Assembly: GCA_029255685.2 (NCBI GenBank) | Contig: CM055313.2 | Coordinates: forward strand, 51,678,579-51,742,578 | From: Silene conica | Lineage: Eukaryota > Streptophyta > Magnoliopsida > Caryophyllales > Caryophyllaceae | Direction: 5' to 3' | DNA length: 64,000 nucleotides | Position numbers and translations under genes: made by a program | Part shown: positions 10,206 through 19,985 of the stretch, piece by piece | Numbering within the stretch: the stretch's first letter is position 1 | Layout of the letters: every line of letters begins with the position of its first letter | The notes under the pieces: generated by a model | Told to the model about the DNA's origin: nothing | Seen by the model: only the letters and a program-made list of their open reading frames with translations | The model's database searches: none

Positions 10206-11114
10206 ATGGCAACCAACGCTCCACCTCTCACTAACGTATCATGGCTTCGATCCTTTATGGATCGTTGCAAACTCGATAAGCATGGTTCCAATTTTAAGGA
10301 TTGGGATGCGCAATTGCTTTTGGCCGCTCAAGGTGACGATAAGAGTCGTTACCTATCCGAAGCCGCTCCTCCCGCTCCGACCGCTCGTTCGTCGGTCCAA
10401 ACTCGTGAGGCCTATGAAGCCTACATGAAAGAGTCCTCCGCTCTTAAAAATGTGCTCATCTTCTCCATGGAGCCGGATCTCCAAAGGAGTATGATCAAGT
10501 TGACCACATCATATGAGATATACACCAAGCTTGCGACCATGTTTTCGCAAACTCCTAGGGTGATTCAATATGAGGCGGCTTCCGCCTTCTTTGACATAAC
10601 CTTCAAGGAAGGGCAAAAGATAAGCCCTCATGTGCTCAAACTAGTTGAACTCGCGGAGACTTTAAAAGCTCAAAATGTTGATGTTCCCGACTCTCTTATT
10701 ATTGACCGAGTTCTTCACTCGCTCAATAAGGTTAAGGCATATGCTCAATTCCGTGTGAATTTCAATATGCGAAACCAAGAGACCTCGTTAGACGAGTTGC
10801 ATAAGATGCTAGTCCAAGCCGAGAGGGACATGGGACTTCATGAAAGTTCCACCAAGGATGTTTTGAACATCGAAAAGAAAGGGAAAACGAGCTTCAAGAG
10901 GAATGCCTCGAAAGGCAAGGGCAAGAAAACGTTCAAGCCCAAAGCGACCAAAGAAAAGACCTTTTCGAAAGGCGCTTCCACCTCGTCTTCTAAAGAGCAA
11001 GACAAGTGCCATTATTGCACGAGGATCGGTCATTGGAAGCGAAATTGCCCCAAGTACTTAAGTGATCTCAAAAATGGAAAAGCTACCGCCGTAGGTAATA
11101 ATTCTCGCGTATAA
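10206..11114 (+). CDS. gag: TRG1 Gag (Ty1/copia UBN2-type) protein
   Basis: A 302-residue capsid-type protein expected to form the particle and bind the element's RNA in the cytoplasm. Residues about 10-200 have the copia gag pattern: WLRSFMDRC near the start, then FKDWD, a helix-rich middle with LATMFSQTPRV, and LHSLNKVKAYAQF. A lysine-rich stretch (about 225-270) precedes one zinc knuckle CHYCTRIGHWKRNC (C-x2-C-x4-H-x4-C) near residue 275. The start is the first ATG after the acceptor-like site. The frame closes before any protease, and nothing downstream encodes enzymes, which is the usual gag-only layout. The frame is open throughout. Confidence 0.9.
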   Translation: MATNAPPLTNVSWLRSFMDRCKLDKHGSNFKDWDAQLLLAAQGDDKSRYLSEAAPPAPTARSSVQTREAYEAYMKESSALKNVLIFSMEPDLQRSMIKLTTSYEIYTKLATMFSQTPRVIQYEAASAFFDITFKEGQKISPHVLKLVELAETLKAQNVDVPDSLIIDRVLHSLNKVKAYAQFRVNFNMRNQETSLDELHKMLVQAERDMGLHESSTKDVLNIEKKGKTSFKRNASKGKGKKTFKPKATKEKTFSKGASTSSSKEQDKCHYCTRIGHWKRNCPKYLSDLKNGKATAVGNNSRV

Positions 11115-11837
11115 TTCATGTCATTTATCAACTTATGTATAGTGATACAAATGTGTTGATATTTACCCTTTTTAATTGTTTTAAAGGGCCACCCCCGAAT
11201 AAAGATAAGGGCAAGGAGAAGGAAGCTTGAGGTTCCTTACTTGGATGGCTCCGGTAGCATCCAATTGATCGAAGACTTGAAGAGCTAGGCTCTAATTTTC
11301 ATATCGTCTTCTTTCATATTTTGCATTTATTTATGGAACAATTTAATTTTCTTGTAAGACAAGGATTAAAATCCTAAAACAATGGTTGTTTTTTGGGTAT
11401 TAGTGACTTGGTTTTCAACCCGAGTCACTACTTTTGTTCTTAATCAATGTTTTGATTTCTCAAATAAATTGCATGCCTTGTTTAAACATGAATAATAGTG
11501 ATTTAATCACGCAATAAATATTGATACGATCAAGTATATGATAATCAAAGAGTTGATTAAAACGGAGAACTACACCCCATGAGATAGATTCAATCAAAAT
11601 GAGACTATATCAGTTCATTATAAGATTTTCATTTTAAGTGAAAATGAGAATGTATTCATCACACCTATCAAACTTCAAATATTCAAATACATTGGTTAAT
11701 CGAAATAACTATCCTTAAACAAGTAAAGGTTATTGTTAGAAGGATAGAGTGGGAGAAAATGTTTCGCTTACAAACCAATGATAAAAGTAAAAGGAAGGAT
11801 CTTAGAGAAGATTCTTACTTAGGTGTCTTAAGAAGAA

Positions 11838-12005
11838 CCCTAAGTGTTTTGAAGAAACTACGGGAGGACACTCGAAGAAAGGTTCTTTGTGTTCATTGTT
11901 TCTTAGAGAGGAAACAAAGAGCCCTAAGTGATTTGAAGAAACTACGGGAGGACACTCGGAGAAAGGTTCTTTGTGTTCATTACTTCATAGAGAGGAAACT
12001 TGAAA
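11838..12005 (+). repeat. 84-bp tandem duplication in TRG1
   Basis: Units start at 11838 and 11922. The step is a multiple of three, so a 95-codon frame over it (11759-12046) shows a repeated LKKLREDTRRKVLCVH peptide. TRG2 has a rearranged version, and no protein role is evident. Confidence 0.8.
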
Positions 12006-12210
12006 CCCCGTATGAAATCATCGCTAGGAGAACGGTTCCTATGTAGTTATAAAGAAATTATCATGTCATTTTCGTCTCGAGGAAACGAAGACATGATAAG
12101 AAGGTAATGAATGATTGAATGGAAACAGATCACTATAGGGATAGTGATAGTGATAATGATTCGAGTAATAGTTTAACATGCATGAAATGAAAGGTTCATT
12201 TAAGACATCG

Positions 12211-12418
12211 AGAGATATTGTTTTTAGTGGGAGCGATATTCAAAAGAATTTAGACCTACCATTTTGAGAGAATGGGTGATTCTTTAAGAGTAAAGAATAA
12301 GAGGTTCTAAATTCAGAGATATTGTTTTTAGTGGGAGCAATGTTCGATAAGAATTTAAACCTACCATTTAGAGAGAATGGGTGATTCTTTAAGAGTAAAG
12401 AATAAGAGGTTCTAAATT
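12211..12418 (+). repeat. 104-bp tandem duplication in TRG1
   Basis: Units start at 12211 and 12315 (AGAGATATTG). TRG2 has a single copy at about 24444-24545. Confidence 0.85.
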
Positions 12419-13631
12419 TAAATGAACAATTGATTTATATCATATGATGATAGAGTTTTAACGGGAAGGTTTATTATATGGATAATAAAAGGTCGCCCAC
12501 TAGAAGTTAGAATGGTTGGATACTTTATTCATAACGATGAATGAAACCATTAATAAATAGCCAAGATGAGTGAAAATTATTAAAATGATGAAATCATATA
12601 TAAACTACAATATAGATTTCAGTACATAAGTGACTATAGAGAGTGATTTTAATCCCTCCAGTATATCGATACGTCACAAGTTATAAGATAACAGTGGGAG
12701 CTTTCCTCCGGAAAGGAAACTCAAAATCTAGAAAGAGTTCTAGATATGTACTCAAATAGAATCATGTTATACGAGATAATATGAGAATAAAGGAGACCAA
12801 AAGTTGTAAGTTTTGCTATCATGAATAAAGGTTATTCGCATGAATAAAAGTTATTCGCAAAACGCTAATACAAATAGATGATTGTACATCAAAATGCAAT
12901 GTAATAGTATTGACTATTGTTGCATGACAACATCATTTGAGTTATAAATAACTCGAAGTAAAAGATGCTTTGTCAGAATCCAAATGGGTTGTATGAGACA
13001 ATATTGAACCCCATAAGTGAACTGGATTGACTTAGTATAGCCCCTAGCCGCTTACATGAGGTGACGTCTCAAAGCGACTAGAGTGTGAGGCGATTGATGG
13101 CAAGTTCAAGTGCCATAGAGTCATATGTGATGACTAGTCGATCACACAGGCAGACTGTAAGAGACACTCTGTCGGGCAATGTGACCGCTTATAGAGTTCT
13201 GGAAATTTTATAGCCGGGTCGTGGCGAGAGCTGCTATAGTATTCTTGTGAGTCAATTCTTTGACTAAAGACTACTCTCCCAAGATGGTACAGTTTAGGCA
13301 TAACTTTAATCCATTCTCTACGACTTTTCGTAACTGGAGTCAAATGGGATTGTTTTGGGTTGTGACTAACTGTGACTAGTTGAAGGAAGTAGTGCGATAG
13401 AAATTGTCCACCCCTTGTCAGGGTTGTTCAAATCTCAGGGCCACTCGAGGAGTAATTAACTGGAAATGCGTGGCCACGCTCGGAAGGTATCTATGGTAGA
13501 TAATTCCGGTCAGACAGTTATTCTCCAGATCGAGGAAACCATTCATGATATGATCAAATGCAAGAACGACCAGAGAGAGACATCTTGCATTGAGTGGGAG
13601 ATTGTAATAGGACAAGAGAATTGGTGACGCA

Positions 13632-13656
13632 CACTTGTCGAGGACAAGTGGGAGAT
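13632..13656 (+). other. Hairpin and polypurine tract before TRG1 3' LTR
   Basis: CACTTGTC (13632-13639) and GACAAGTG (13643-13650) form an 8-bp stem with a 3-base loop. GGGAGAT then runs into the LTR. The same layout lies at 25763-25787 in TRG2 and, with changed loops, at 33959-33984 and 34033-34057 in TRG3. Confidence 0.75.
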
Positions 13657-14938
13657 TGTTGGGAAATGTGTCCTCAACAATAAGTGCTATCACGTAATTA
13701 AATCTCATAACAAGAATGCGCAAGGGATGATACGAATTATTAGTCAACTGACCAACATTAATCAGTAATGATTGGCTAGCTAGAGTTTGACATTACTGTC
13801 GTATGACGGTGGTGGTCAGTTGATCCCTTTAGGTCACACCTTTAGGACAATTCCCTTAAATGATAAAATGATCAAATGTATATTGATACGATTTGATCAT
13901 ATTCCTTAAACTCGTATATCGAGAAATTAGAGGTTAAATCTTAATGTAAGATTTATGTTTAAAATTGAAACGTGTCAATTGTTAAACATTAAACGATATT
14001 TTATTATATCGTTATTAGAATGAATTGGGTTGAAATTAATACAAAGGTTGTAAATCGTATTGACGATAAAATATTATTTTACAATGGTAATTTCGAATTA
14101 CTTGTTAATTGAATAAATATGATTTATTTAATTATGTATAATATTTATGGGATAAATATTTACATATTTCAAATGTACTAAAGTATTATCTAAATGACAT
14201 ATAAGATGTCACACTTTATACAATTATACATTTGACAAATTGTAAAATGAAGTCCATATTATGGACTACTTGGCACGGTTATAAGAAGGAGGTGGCATGG
14301 GTGTTTAGTGTATTGAACACTCCATAATCATGTGTTAGACACATGCATTGAGATTACTAACCTAGTAACCACCCTAGAGCCTTGAGAAAGGAAAATGTTC
14401 CCTTTTGCTCTTCCCTATGGCCGGCCTCCCCTTCCCAAGTATGAGCATGCTTAAGCCATTTACTCATCTTAAGCAACAACTTGGTTTATCTATATATATG
14501 ATATAAGATTCATTCTAACTTTTCTTGTTGGTTGCCCTAGCCGAAATATCCCAAGCAAGAAGAGAAATTTCTACCTCTAAAATACTTATTATAAGATAAT
14601 AAAAATTATACTAAGAGTAGTATTCAAATATAATTCTAATAAGAGTGATTAGAATAAGTTTAAGGAAGAAAACCGATTCCTAGTCTAGCATACAAAGTTT
14701 CGGTTCATTGGGGCTTGTCTTGGTGCATCCGGAGGAGGTATTCTATATTGGGTACTCGGAGGATCATCCTTGCAATATTTGGACCGAGTGTAAGAACACG
14801 GTTTACTCCTTATTTCCGCTTTTAGTAGCATGCATAAGATCATAATAAACAAGTTTATTATTTTGTTAATTAAAAGTTAATTAAAAGGTTTTGTTAGTAT
14901 GACTAAATTAGTTCATTTACAACTAGTTAAACCTAACA
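13657..14938 (+). repeat. TRG1 3' LTR
   Basis: 1282 bp, with one difference from the 5' LTR found by eye. It is followed by the target duplication CGAAC. Confidence 0.95.
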
Positions 14939-15451
14939 CGAACCACAGAGAGGTGAGGAGTGTTTATTGTTTGGTGTTAATGTTAAGGTAACAATATTTG
15001 GGGTTGATTGGTTGATTACTAAGTCTAAGCAAAGATTAAAAGAAAATAAGAAATAAAAGACAAGATTAAAACTATAATAAAAGGGATGCTAGGATGATTG
15101 GGTAATAAATAGCTAAGGTAATATAAATCCTAAGGTCAACATGTATTGCAGTCTCGTAAGGGGTGTAACATATCCTTTCGGTCTATGGTACCTAATAGCT
15201 CCTTTCGGCCTATGCTATTAGTTCCTAGGTCTCACAATTATTGGGTGTCAACAATAAGGGTGATTCCTAAATTCTAGGTCACATACCTTTCAGTCTTGAG
15301 TAACCTAGCCGTCTTAAGGGGTAAACCAATGCCCTCCCCGTATCTTTCAATCTTGGTTAAGTCATTACTAACATCCTACAAGTCTCCTTTCAGTCTCATT
15401 GTAGGGTATTATAATTTACGAATTAAAACGAACGGAATACGAACGCGAGTG

Positions 15452-15525
15452 GGTCGACCGACCGGCTAGTCCAGTCGGCCGACCACAGCCTTGGTCGACC
15501 GACCCATTATGTGGGTCGGCCGACC
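15452..15525. repeat. Four-unit dyad array, G2 5' LTR
   Basis: The counterpart of 2157-2230 in the partner LTR. The units start near 15452, 15473, 15493 and 15514. Confidence 0.85.
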
Positions 15526-16085
15526 ACGGCTCTGCTACAGGTGGTCTCGGAACTTATACTACCTACGCATATTCATCCCCTACATCCTAACATATGAAAT
15601 TTAGCTACTCATGGAAATTGAAATAATGACGATAACATTAATAAAAACGGAATTCATGATGAACATTAAACTAAGCATGCGATAACAATAAAGGCTTTAG
15701 GATTCTGACTTAAACCGGATTCTAATAATTCTAAGACAAGAACAATTGATAAACTGAAAATTGGAAGAAGAATTACCGTAATATGGATTAGGGCATAAAA
15801 GAACAAGCCTTATTGATTATCGTGTAAGGATTGATGATCAATGAATGAAACTTACAAAACAATAACTTTGAAAAGAGAAAACTAAAACTAAAGATAAATT
15901 GAGAGTTTGTAATTAGATGAAGAAATAAACTAAACTAGTGGATTAAGAACTGAATAGAAAACTGAATCTAAAACTGAATGCTTAACCCTAATCCCGTAAC
16001 TTAGCTTAAATAGGCGGAATTAAAGAGTTTCCTAATGACCTAAATACTTTAATGGGCTTTCCGGAAACTTCTGGGTCTGCGCAGA

Positions 16086-16118
16086 GGTCGGTCGACCTAC
16101 TTTGTGGGTTGGTCGACC
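16086..16118. repeat. Promoter-proximal dyad pair, G2 5' LTR
   Basis: Starts at 16086 and 16107. It lies 73 bp from the TATA-like box on the minus strand. Confidence 0.85.
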
Positions 16119-16570
16119 CTATTTCGGGACTGCAGCGCGCATCGATCTTAAAACAGCTGCCATTTCTTCGTTACTTATCGTAATCAAGCGATTTATGCGG
16201 CGTTGGAAAGTTAAGAGGATAATATTTTTCCTCCAACTGGAATCACTCCATTATCAGCTCTAGAATTCGAGATATAGCCATTTGAAACAGGCTGCAATGT
16301 CGTGGATCGATTCTTTGCTATATGCACCTTTGCTTATGCTATCTTCAGGCCTTGAAATGCGCGCTAGGCTTGTTCTTTCGTGTCCTTAGCTATAAAAATC
16401 ACTTGAGGGCGGATTTGGTTTAAAATCGCCCTTTTTCCGCATAATTCTGCAAAATAGCATAAAAATACGAAAGTAGACAAAAGTTGGGAAATAAAGGCTA
16501 AAACATCGTAAATGAGCGACCAAATGCGTGTAAAAATAGACGTAAAACATCATAAAATAGACACGCATCA

Positions 16571-16586
16571 TCAACGACGGGTGTCA
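16571..16586 (+). mobile_element. Remnant of a plus-strand Athila-type LTR end
   Basis: TCAACGACGGGTGTCA equals the last 16 bases of the plus-strand LTR that ends at 49001. It is wedged between the outer end of the G2 LTR and the G3 LTR fragment. The same junction to ATCGACC occurs at 49001/49002. Confidence 0.8.
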
Positions 16587-16656
16587 ATCGACCAAATATT
16601 TCAGTCGATCGACCGACTACTCCAGTCGACCGACCAGTTAAGCCAGTCGGTCGACC
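16582..16656. repeat. Dyad array across the LTR/LTR junction
   Basis: Units start at 16582, 16603, 16624 and 16645, all 21 bp apart. The first unit is chimeric: TGTCA comes from the plus-strand LTR end and ATCGACC from the G3 LTR. Confidence 0.8.
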
Positions 16657-17164
16657 AGAGTCTGCTACAGGTCGATTCTGATCTTATACCATCTACGCAA
16701 TTACTCACCTACATCCTAACATATGGGGTTTTAGCTACTCATAGAATTAATAAGAACAGTAATAATGATAATAAAGACATAATTCATAGCAAACAATGTG
16801 AATAACATGCGATTGACAACAAGGTTTCCGGATTCTACACTAACCGGATACTAGTAATTCTAATAAAACAACAATAAGAAACTGAAATCAAAGAAGAATT
16901 ACCGAGTAAGGAATTAGGGCAGAAGAAAGAACTTATTGAATTGCGTGGAATGATTGTTTGAATGAATCCGAAAACAAAGCTAAATAAAACTAAGAATATG
17001 ATATTAAAACTAGATGCTAAAGACCAGAGTATACTGGATGATAGATGTGTAAAACTTGATACTTAGCCCTAATCACGAATTAGGCTTAAATAAGAAAATT
17101 ATAAGTGTTCTCCTTTGACCTAATGCGTGCGTGGGCTTTGCGGAATTTTCTGAAACTGTGCCTC

Positions 17165-17298
17165 GGTCGACCGACCAGGGTAGTCGGTCGGTCGACCGGT
17201 GTTCGGGCCCAACAGGTCTTCTGACTTCGTATTCCGAATTCTGGGCTTGAGATGTCAGGTATTGTGGTCGACCGACCAGGGTAGTCGGTCGGTCGACC
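17165..17298. repeat. Two promoter-side dyad pairs, G3 LTR
   Basis: Starts at 17165/17186 and 17266/17287. The nearer pair is 72 bp from the TATA-like box at 17084-17093. Confidence 0.85.
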
Positions 17299-18242
17299 GA
17301 TTTTCCTGAGTGTCAGCTTCTGAACTCTTCTTAAATCGGTCCTATGGTCCTTGGTTTGCGCTTTGGGTGTTGTTTCCATCTCGTTCCTTGGATCTCTTGG
17401 TTATGCAAAAATCCTGAGGGTATCATTTGGCTTGAAATCGCCTCTTTTCCGCATTATTCTGCAAAAGAGCATAAAAATACGAAATTAGACAATTGTTTAG
17501 AAATAAAGGCTAAAACATCATAAATGAGCTCTATAATGCGTGTGGAAATAGATGTAAAGCATCATAAAATAGACACGCATCAAATTCCACAAACCAAACC
17601 TTGCTTGCTCTCAAGCAAGAATTAGACTCGATCTTAAACTAATGGAACGATTTCAATCTCAGAACGAAATTTACATGTTAGCCTAAACAAATTTAATGCA
17701 ATGTCAACAAGGCAAAAGTATTTGAATCATGCAAACGAGTTATCGGGTTCTCAAACTTGCCAAACTATCGACTATAAAGACTTTTTACTATGGACTCTCG
17801 CGGGTCGCTCAAATCACACATTAAGCAAAGGGTGAGTGTATGTAAAAGATAGAAAGAAGTATATTGTAAAGACACTAACCTAACTTCGACCCATGAAGAC
17901 ATGCCTGCAATCTAACATGAAAAAGAATTCTACAACCGTGCATAAACATACTCATTAAGTAACCTTGACAAATGCATTGAGGTAATGAAGGATATGTTAG
18001 GTGAAAGGTAAAAGAAGTTAAGATGTTTTTTGACAAGTGGGGTTAATAGCCAAGCTAGCAAAACCGGGTTCCAACAACATATTTCACAATTTTCAACATT
18101 ATGAATAGTGCTATTTTGTAGCACAAGTATCACATAATTCTAAGAAAAGGTCTCCCAAGTATTTTGAATGAAGTACGGGAGTGACAAGATGTAAAAGAAA
18201 GGAATTTTCTGAACAATTTTAGACTTCCTGCTTCTGTTAGTT

Positions 18243-18275
18243 GGTCGACCGACCAAGTGATGCGGTCGGTCGACT
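18243..18275. repeat. Dyad pair, G3 3' region
   Basis: Starts at 18243 and 18264. It is the equivalent of 802-834 and 62131-62163. Confidence 0.85.
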
Positions 18276-18724
18276 AACTTGAAGTGATTTTCGACTTTTT
18301 TCAGTTTTTCTTTCTTTTTCTGATTCTCCTTTTCTTTTCTTCTTCCTTTTTCTTCTTCCTTTTCTTTCTCTTTCTTTTCCTCATGAGGATATACAAAACC
18401 AAAGTGTCTCAAAAAAATTTCATCTACCACAAATACTAGCTTGGTAGGGTAGGCTAAGTATAGGATGTAGTTTTGGGGGATAAAAAGGCAGATTTGGTTA
18501 TGTAGGGCTTATGGGCAAAACAAGAGAAAGGGGCCTCAAATGCACGTATCAAGACTCACAAAACGAGATAGCATACAGGTATATAGCAATTCATGTTCAT
18601 GTTTATGCATATTGATGTAACATGTTCCAAAGGGAGTAGTACTCACATCCAAGACAAGTGGTTTATGAATGAAACCTGGAATACAGCTCTAAAACTCAGA
18701 AAGTATAGTAGTTTGCCAAAGTAC

Positions 18725-19971
18725 TGTTGGGAAATGTGTCCTCAACAATAGTGCGATCACGTAATTAAATCTCATGACGAGAATGCGCAAGGGATGATAC
18801 GAATTATTAGTCAACTGACCAACATTAATCGGTAATGATTGGCTAGCTAGAGTTTGACATTACTGTCGTATGACGGTGGTGGTCAGTTGATCCCTTTAGG
18901 TCACACCTTTAGGACAATTCCCTTAATTGATAAAATGATCAAATGTATATTGATATGATTTGATCATATTCCTTAAACTCGTATATCGAGAAATTAGAGG
19001 TTAAATCTTAATGTAAGATTTATGTTTATAATTGAAGCGTATCAATTGTTAAACAATAAACGATATTTTAAGATATCGTAATTAGAATGAATTGGGTTGA
19101 AATTAGTACAAAGGTTGTAAATCGTATTGACGATGAATGATTATTTTACAATAGTAATTTCGAATTACTTGTCAATTAATAAATATGATTTATTTGATAT
19201 AATATTTATACGATAAATATTTATATGTTTTGTATAATTATAATTTGATTACCTTATGACATATTAGATGTCACATTTTTATACAAATTATACAATTGAT
19301 AATGTTGTAAAATGGAGTCCATTTTATGATGAAGTGGGACGGCTAGTGGAGGTAGTTGTGCATGATTAGGGTGTTAATTATACTTTAAACATGATGTTTA
19401 AAGCATGCTTTGAAAAGAGAAATATGGACACCCTAGACACATTGAGAAGAGAACATGTTCCCTCTCTTGTGCATCCCCATACCCGGCCACACCAAACCCT
19501 AGCAACACATGATAAATATTGTTGCATGCTCATATTCATTCTAGCAAAAATGCTTGTGAAATTTTCTAAGTGTAAGAAAATAATACAACACAAAACCTCA
19601 AATATTATTATTGTGAGATAATAATAACAATACTAGTAATAAAGAGTTATAATATTAGTATTAATATTCTAATTAGAGAGATTAGAATAATTTAAGGAAA
19701 ACCGTTTTTTTTTGTGCTAGCTTGTTCAAAATCTCGGTTGATTAAGGGATTGTCTTGGTGCATCCGGAGGAGGTATTCTAATTTGGGTACTCGGAGGATC
19801 ATCCTAGCACATTCTTGGACCGTGTGTAAGGGTTCATTTTCTCCTCTTTCCGCATATAATAGCATGCACAAGATCTTATAAACGAGTTTATAAAATATGT
19901 TAATTAAAAGTTAATGAATGGTTTTGTTAGTATGACTATATTAGTTTATGAGTAACTAGTTAAACCTAACA
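18725..19971 (+). repeat. TRG2 5' LTR
   Basis: TGTTGGGAAATG to ACCTAACA. It carries the same two-stem foldback as TRG1, except that one inner pair is G-T (CGGTAATG against CATTACTG), which is tolerable in RNA. Confidence 0.95.
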
Positions 19972-19973
19972 AT

Positions 19974-19985
19974 TGGTATCAGAGC
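19974..19985 (+). other. Primer-binding site of TRG2 (tRNA-iMet)
   Basis: TGGTATCAGAGC, two bases after the LTR end. Confidence 0.9.

Larger units (their letters stand above)
11115..13631 (+). other. TRG1 3' noncoding region
   Basis: About 2.5 kb with no recognisable protein. The last 900 bp are almost identical to TRG2 (24840-25760). A stretch at about 13437-13600 (GGCCACTCGAGGAGTA and following) is also recognisable in TRG3 near 33760-33900, although neither codes. Reverse-strand frames here are shared only because the DNA is shared. Confidence 0.7.
6469..14938 (+). mobile_element. TRG1: gag-only copia-type LTR element (TR-GAG-like)
   Basis: The element is 8470 bp and is flanked by CGAAC at 6464-6468 and 14939-14943. 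The LTRs are 1282 bp each and I see a single base difference between them, so insertion was very recent (tens of thousands of years at most). It has a tRNA-iMet primer site, a 2.4-kb leader, one intact gag frame, 2.5 kb of noncoding 3' sequence and a polypurine tract. There is no protease, integrase or reverse transcriptase. It looks whole for its class and must rely on enzymes from another element. Confidence 0.93.
1630..16570 (-). mobile_element. G2: Athila-derived non-autonomous element, interrupted by TRG1
   Basis: The order on the minus strand is 5' LTR (16570 to 6389, split by TRG1), tRNA-Asp primer site, one 338-codon frame, about 2 kb of noncoding sequence, polypurine tract and 3' LTR (3257 to 1630, missing its outermost part). 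Without TRG1 it is about 6.5 kb. No gag, protease or polymerase domain is recognisable, so it is a LARD-like derivative. The two LTRs differ by roughly 40 substitutions over 1.6 kb by eye plus a few indels, about 2-3 percent, which suggests about one million years at usual plant rates. The right flank TCAAC belongs to the tail of a plus-strand LTR. Confidence 0.85.
6389..16570 (-). repeat. G2 5' LTR, split by TRG1
   Basis: LTR sequence occupies 6389-6468 and 14944-16570, about 1.7 kb in total, with termini TGATACCCG and GACACGCATCA. TRG1 sits between copies of CGAAC. Dyad arrays lie at 15452-15525 and 16086-16118, and a TATA-like box (minus strand) at about 16004-16013. Confidence 0.9.
16582..17581 (-). 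repeat. G3 3' LTR fragment
   Basis: The inner two-thirds of an Athila-like LTR, ending in GACACGCATCA at 17581 (the first five bases given are the end of the plus-strand remnant). It has dyads at 16582-16656, 17165-17197 and 17266-17298, and a TATA-like box (minus strand) at 17084-17093. Near 16985 it shows the uninterrupted form of the site where SIRE sits in G6. Confidence 0.85.

Noticed and set aside
11759-12046. A 95-codon frame with a repeated LREDTRRKVLCVH peptide
   Set aside because: It arises from an 84-bp tandem duplication whose length is a multiple of three. TRG2 does not keep the frame and no family is recognised.
19378-19621. Overlapping frames of 71 and 76 codons on both strands, repeated at 26441-26684
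   Set aside because: They lie inside the two TRG2 LTRs and are identical only because the LTRs are. They are absent from TRG1.
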